A stretch of 64,000 nucleotides of DNA from Sorghum bicolor (Eukaryota; Streptophyta; Magnoliopsida; Poales; Poaceae). The notes below the pieces were generated by a model. The model made no database searches. It saw only the letters and a program-made list of their open reading frames with translations, and was not told the origin of the DNA. The stretch covers positions 58,806,156 through 58,870,155 of the forward strand of contig NC_012874.2 in the NCBI RefSeq assembly GCF_000003195.3, given 5' to 3'. Below are positions 59,657 to 64,000 of this stretch, in pieces; the first letter of the stretch is position 1; every line of letters begins with the position of its first letter. The translations under genes were made by a program, and so were the position numbers.

Positions 59657-60983
59657 TTGAAAAAATTATGTATTTTAGGAAAAGTGCTGACTGTGTGGAG
59701 AGCAAACTGATATGATGTTTTTCTTTTTTCTGACTGCTACAGCCGCGGGATGGAAAGACCACCGGGCCGGGGATTTGGCTAGCCTGCGGAGCAGAGCACA
59801 AGCTGATGTGCGGATCTGGGCCCACAAATGATAAACATTTGTATTCTCTAGTCTAAAGTTTAGTGGCTAAAATTAAGCATTAAAAACTTAATTTGCACCA
59901 TTTTAGTTCATTTTTATTGTCTATAATTAAATAGGTTTTCTATAAAAATATATTGCATGCTTAATCTAATAATGCTTATTAGTTATTATAAAGATTAGCA
60001 GTTTTTACATATATTTGGTTAAGTTCACCAATATAGAAGATGTTTTTGGACGATTGCCAAAACCGCCAATAGTCTCGGCAATTTTGGTCCCTGGTACTAA
60101 AGACCCCTTTAATCCTGGCCCGTAACACGGCTCGGAACTAAAGGGTCCCATGTAACGGCTACTGCGTAGAGCTGTCGGGGCAGAGACCCTTTAGTCCCGA
60201 CTCGTGTTACAGGCTTGGACTAAAGGAAGGACTTTATTTCCGATTGGTGCCACCAGCCGGGACTAAAGATTTAGGCCCGGTTGGTGGCTTGCCCTGGACT
60301 AAAAGGGTCCTTTTTAGTCCTCGTTTTTACTTCCAGTCGGGATTAACGGTGCATGTGTTATATCTTTCTCCCTTCTTCCTACCTGAGACCAAGCCCATTC
60401 AAAATTCAGTGAGCTTGTTCCCTCTCTTATTGCTTGCCATTACTTGTTCTTGCTTTTTCTTGCTTGTTCTTCATCTCGGCACCCATTTGTGATCTTCTTC
60501 GATGCCATCATTATTTTCTCGGATCTATGGGTAACTAACTTCATTCTCTCTTATCTTTTTGTCATTAGTTTTTATTTTTGTAATTTCTCAATTTTAAGCT
60601 CAAAATCAATGGTTATAGTTTGAATCGACATCGCCGGCGTCCATTAGTGATCTTCTTCGACTCCGTCATCGGCTTTTCGTGTTTAGAGGTATCTAGTTTC
60701 ATCCTCCCATGTCATTTTCATGTTGTTTTCAGAGGTAACTCTCTTCATGTTGTTTTTGTCCTCCCATTCATCCTCCCATCGACTCTTCGTGCTAGATAGT
60801 ATCTATTATATTTTTCATGCTTAAAACAAGACAAGTATAGAATTTTATTATTAGTATCTTTTTAATTACTTTTCTTTAGAAAATATTGTGTTTATAATAG
60901 TTTGCAACAATGAATATAGAGAATAGACAAAAATTAAAATAAAATCATGCATAGTTTAAAGAAATGAGTATGGATATAGTAGA

Positions 60984-61362
60984 TGGCAACTGTGACCGGG
61001 TCCTCAGTCTCTCATCATCTGGATCCAAAGCGTTTGCGACCGGATCTTTCTCTCATTGCTTGCGGCAAGTGTAAGCACAAGATTATGAAGGAGTACCAAG
61101 TGAAACAAAGAGGACGCCATGGTTATGCATGAAGCGAAAGTTCATTATGATGTCTGTGCTCGTCCAAGGGCCGAAGCAACCTGGCAATGATATCGATGTC
61201 TACATGAGGCCATTAGTTGAGGAACTTCTTCTTCTATGGAGCAAGCCAAGTGTACGCGTGTGGGATGAGTACAAACAGGAACACTTTGACATTCGAGCAT
61301 TGTTGTTTTTTAGAGATGAATCTTTACATCTTACATTGAATTTTGAGACAAGAACCGTGTAA
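60984..61362 (+). pseudogene. CACTA TNP2-type transposase fragment
   Basis: The open block 61129-61362 contains SVLVQGPKQPGNDIDVYMRP and LVEELLLLWSKPSVRVWDEY, then HFDIRALLF, matching the Transposase_21 (TNP2) region of plant CACTA elements in order and spacing. Just upstream a frame reads RLRPDLSLIACGKCKHKIMK, a Cys-pair segment seen in the accompanying CACTA ORFs. Only about a tenth of a full transposase is present, so it is a relic. Confidence 0.75.
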
Positions 61363-61690
61363 CAACTTTTGTGGATACTATGTTTGCGAGTATATTATGG
61401 TAGAAGCAAATAGAATTCCTGAAGAATACCTCAGAGTATGTAACACATGTCTCTTTTCATTTTCTCTCGAATTACTAATAATCTTGATATAACTAATATC
61501 TTCTTTTAATTCAAATTGAAGACTAAATGGTTGAAGAAACAACTCATGCAACATGAACATCTCCAAGGAATACAAGAGGCAATAGCAGGATTTCTTCGGG
61601 AACAAGTTATAAATCCAAGCGGCGAGTTCCACTATAATTCTAACGAGACAATGATTCCAAACAATGATGATCATTTGTATGCCCTGTAGA
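61363..61690 (+). pseudogene. CACTA second-ORF (Ulp1-like C-terminal) fragment
   Basis: The plus strand encodes FCGYYVCEYIMVEANRIPEEY, then, after a short non-matching stretch with an intron-like look, TKWLKKQLMQHEHLQGIQEA and IAGFLREQVINPSGEFHYN before a stop. The CGYYVCEY segment is like the catalytic Cys region of Ulp1/C48 proteases captured by many grass CACTA elements (family knowledge; assignment from a short match). A diverged relative of the tail is at 63690-63830. Confidence 0.55.
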
Positions 61691-62264
61691 TCTTTGGATG
61701 ATGGAGTACAACTTATAATAGGTTTAGAGTACTAACTTTGGAGTACTACTTGTGCAGTAATAGATTTGGAGAACAACTTCTATATATATAGCCTGTAATT
61801 TTATGTGCATATATATATATATATATATATATAGTTATATAATTCAATTATATATGCACGCAATAAGCTTATTGTCATATGCTGCATATATATATATATT
61901 ATATATATATAAGATTATATATTAGCAACAAAGAATACATATTAGAAAACCTATTAAATAAATAAACAAAACTAAAACCAGAACTGAAAAGAAAAGAAAA
62001 AGAAAAACGAGATGACCTTCCACTTGTAGCACCATTTAGTTCTGGTTGGTAATACCAACCGAGACTAAAGGCGGGGCTTTAGTCTCGGTGCCGTGCGTCC
62101 AGACTAAAGGGGGAGGGCACTTTTAGTCCCGGAAGCGTAGTCCCGGCTCGGGATCCTGGACTAAAGTCCCTTCCCGACCAGGACTAAAGGCCCATCGTGT
62201 AGGAGTGGTTTAAGGTTCATTGACTCGTCGAAATATAATATGCGCACTTATTTTATATGATGCA

Positions 62265-62745
62265 GGAGTAATTTCAAAATATTAAGGCCTTGTGTAGTTT
62301 GCGATTTTTTTGGCTTTGGTTACTGTAACACTTTTGTAACACTTTTGTTTGTATTTGAAAATTATTATCTAACTAGTTTCAAAAGATTCCTCTCGCAAAT
62401 TATAGGAAAACTATACAATTAGTTTTTGTTTTCATCTATACTTAATGCTTTATGCGTGTGTCCAAAGATTCAGTGTGATGGATAATCTTAGAAAATTTTG
62501 GTAAGTAAACCAAGCGTAAAGACTCCTCACGGTCCAGGCCAGCGAGCTTAACTTCAGCGTTCAATTAACGAGCAGGAATCATGTATTCATAGTATCCATT
62601 CCGGTGTGACAAGTGGTCCTTAATTTGCCTCGATGCCCACCGCCTCTGTCTACTCTCATGGCGTCCTCTTTCGCAGTGGAAAACTATTGACATGTATGGA
62701 GAGGACTTGGGTGGAGGCATATACGGCCGCAGTATGGTAAGTAGT
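62265..62745 (+). repeat. CHS 3'-flank unit, copy 4, with MITE
   Basis: It begins GTAATTTCAAAATATTAA, is interrupted by the MITE at 62286-62516, and resumes with CACGGTCCAGGCCAGCGAG, AATCATG, AAGTGGTCCTTAATTTGCCT, GGAGAGGACTTGGGTGGAGG and GCAGTATGGTAAG, followed by GTGTTTCTAATAGTATT. Confidence 0.72.
62286..62516. mobile_element. Tourist-like MITE in copy 4
   Basis: The ends GGCCTTGTGTAGTTTG and AAGTAAACCAAGCG enclose 231 bp, flanked by TAA at 62283-62285 and 62517-62519. The corresponding uninterrupted site is visible in copy 2 at about 57810. Confidence 0.82.
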
Positions 62746-63019
62746 GTTTCTAATAGTATTAATATAGTGCTCGTGCTAACATCATGAGTCTCACGGTGGC
62801 ATTTCAGGGTTGCACATCAAAACAACTAAACATTTTGGAGGTTCATAAATAGCTAAAGGCTGACTCAGATTCTTAATCTAAATATCGAACATGTTATGAT
62901 GAAGTTAGCACAAAAAAGCATAACCTAAACAAGATCTCTATTATGGCCCCAATGCAAATCATTGCTTTCTTTTTTAACCGCCTTAAAAGAGCCTCATGCA
63001 AAGCATAGACATAAATTAT

Positions 63020-63545
63020 GGTGTCTGGAAGTCTGCCACACCGCCTCTGTCTGTCATGGTGTCCTCTTTGACATTAGAAAACTGTTGAGTACTATATGGA
63101 GAGGACTCAGATGGAGGCATATACGGCCGCAGTATGGTAAGAGCAACTCCAACAATTTTGCAAATAGGTTTGGCATTCTTATTTTTTGCCAAAACTCTCA
63201 AAATCTCCTATCCAACAGTTTGGCAATTGGGTTTGGCATTTATAGCAAGTTGGCAAATTCTACTCCTTTCTTGGCATTTATGCACACCTAGAATAGGCTT
63301 GGCATTCTACATGCGTGTGCTTTTATAGCAAGCTGACAACCTTATGCTTCTTCGTTGATCTTCAAACCAGTAGAATTTTATTTTTGCCAAGTCAAAATTG
63401 TCAAACACTTGGAGATGTCCTTTTTGTTCTCTCCCCATATCGTTTTAGGAGTTGGCAAATAACAATATTTGCCAAACAAAATTTGCAAAACTGTTGGAGT
63501 TGCTCTAAGACGTGTCTCTAATAGTATGAGGTAGCATTACCTCTA
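63020..63545 (+). repeat. CHS 3'-flank unit, copy 5 (partial), with MITE
   Basis: It carries CACCGCCTCTGTCTGTCATGG, quoted here as CACCGCCTCTGTCTGTCATG, then GGAGAGGACTCAGATGGAGG and GCAGTATGGTAA. After the MITE at 63141-63505 it continues with GTGTCTCTAATAGTATGAG, matching copy 4 across the insertion. Confidence 0.72.
63141..63505. mobile_element. Tourist-like MITE, 'GAGCAACTCC' family
   Basis: The inverted ends GAGCAACTCCAACAA and CTGTTGGAGTTGCTC enclose 365 bp with TAA duplications at 63138-63140 and 63506-63508. It belongs to the same broad family as the elements at 43635, 45059 and 49582. Confidence 0.88.
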
Positions 63546-63639
63546 AGGTGATAAATATAGGACATGTCTGGCAGAGCTCTCTCCGGCTCTAGCTCTAGCT
63601 CCTCCAGAGGAGCCCTGCCAATTTTTTTTAGAAGCCGTT

Positions 63640-63870
63640 TTTATGTAAAAAGAAGAGAAACGGGAGCTGTTTTGGCGAAACCACAAATTCAAATTGAAGA
63701 TGGAATGGTTGAGGTTGAGGGAAAATGTCATGCAAAAAGACCGCATCAAAACTATTCAAGAGACGATAGCAGGATTTCTCCGTGAGAAATTAAAGTGATC
63801 AATCCAAACGGCGAGTTTCACTTCAACGGCCTGAAACTCTTATTCCAAACAACGGTGATCATTTGTATCG
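63640..63870 (+). pseudogene. CACTA second-ORF tail, second remnant
   Basis: Frames read AAATTCAAATTGAAG, GACGATAGCAGGATTTCT and CAAACGGCGAGTTTCACTTC at the nucleotide level, parallel to 61510-61660 in the CACTA element. Stops and frameshifts are present. It suggests another CACTA copy whose remainder lies outside the window or is lost. Confidence 0.5.
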
Positions 63871-64000
63871 GCTTTAGAGATTCGGAGAAAAAAACTCTCT
63901 ATATATATATATATGTGTGTGTTACGAATTTTTTACTTATAAAACTATATTTAAAGCTTTTTACATATCTATTTATTTAATTATTGATGTGACCTATTCG

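Larger units (their letters stand above)
58155..59860 (+). repeat. CHS 3'-flank unit, copy 3, interrupted
   Basis: It starts with a 3'-UTR-like stretch (AAACATACATGTAAGCCC ... AACCTTAATTTT, 58160-58212). It is then interrupted by about 400 bp of GC-rich sequence (58216-58610), resumes at about 58640 with the full unit to 59154, and is interrupted again by two tandem MITEs. It concludes with GGAAAAGTGCTGACTGTGTG at 59677 and GATAAACATTTGT near 59830. Confidence 0.75.
60070..62208. mobile_element. CACTA (En/Spm-type) deletion derivative
   Basis: Both ends are loaded with CTTTAGTCCCGA/GGGACTAAAGG subterminal words in opposite orientations (60090-60330 and 62060-62190). This is typical of grass CACTA elements. 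The right end, TGTAGGAGTG at 62199-62208, is the complement of a CACTCCTACA terminus. The left terminus is not clear. The interior carries broken transposase pieces at 61129-61690. An (AT)n run lies at 61807-61835. Confidence 0.72.

Overview
This is nuclear DNA from a grass, most likely a sorghum or another Andropogoneae. The evidence is a GC-rich chalcone synthase gene with one intron in the conserved family position, set among grass-type nested retrotransposons, Tourist- and Stowaway-like MITEs, a CACTA derivative and a Mutator-like element. I see no bacterial, viral or organellar genes and no CRISPR. Two assembly gaps (runs of N) lie at 29120-29219 and 46032-46616.

The only convincing intact host gene is chalcone synthase (CHS): exon 1 at 53124-53313, a 1967-bp GT-AG intron, exon 2 at 55281-56296, encoding 401 residues with the whole catalytic set. 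Its TATA box is at 52905. A composite MITE sits about 250 bp upstream. Downstream (56650-63140) lie at least five degenerate copies of the CHS 3'-flanking sequence, one of which includes a 3'-UTR-like stretch, interspersed with MITEs and a CACTA element. This points to an old tandem duplication at the CHS locus.

The left third (1-23320) is a retrotransposon nest. A Tat-type Ty3/gypsy element on the minus strand (1-6663, its 3' part outside the window) sits in the integrase remnant of a Del/Tekay-type chromovirus. The 3.1-kb 3' LTR of that chromovirus (6986-10134) abuts the gag of a second Tat-type element on the plus strand (10135-23320). The second element carries gag, protease, reverse transcriptase, two RNase H domains and integrase, all broken by stops and frameshifts. 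It then has about 5 kb of spliced-looking antisense ORFs, a polypurine tract and a 691-bp 3' LTR. A fragment of a Del/Tekay-like LTR interrupts the antisense gene.

The middle (23321-52260) is repeat-derived: a diverged direct repeat flanking an LTR-like block; a tRNA-derived SINE with a 15-bp target duplication; a solo LTR with a 5-bp duplication; a truncated Ty1/copia end; and a CACTA-like remnant. It also holds a Del/Tekay LTR carrying a complete 741-bp TRIM element; a further LTR of the family in the opposite orientation with a solo LTR of the same family inserted (target duplication GCACG); a Mutator-like element with 10-bp duplications around an assembly gap; and many MITEs. No gene is recognised in the intervals labelled as unassigned.
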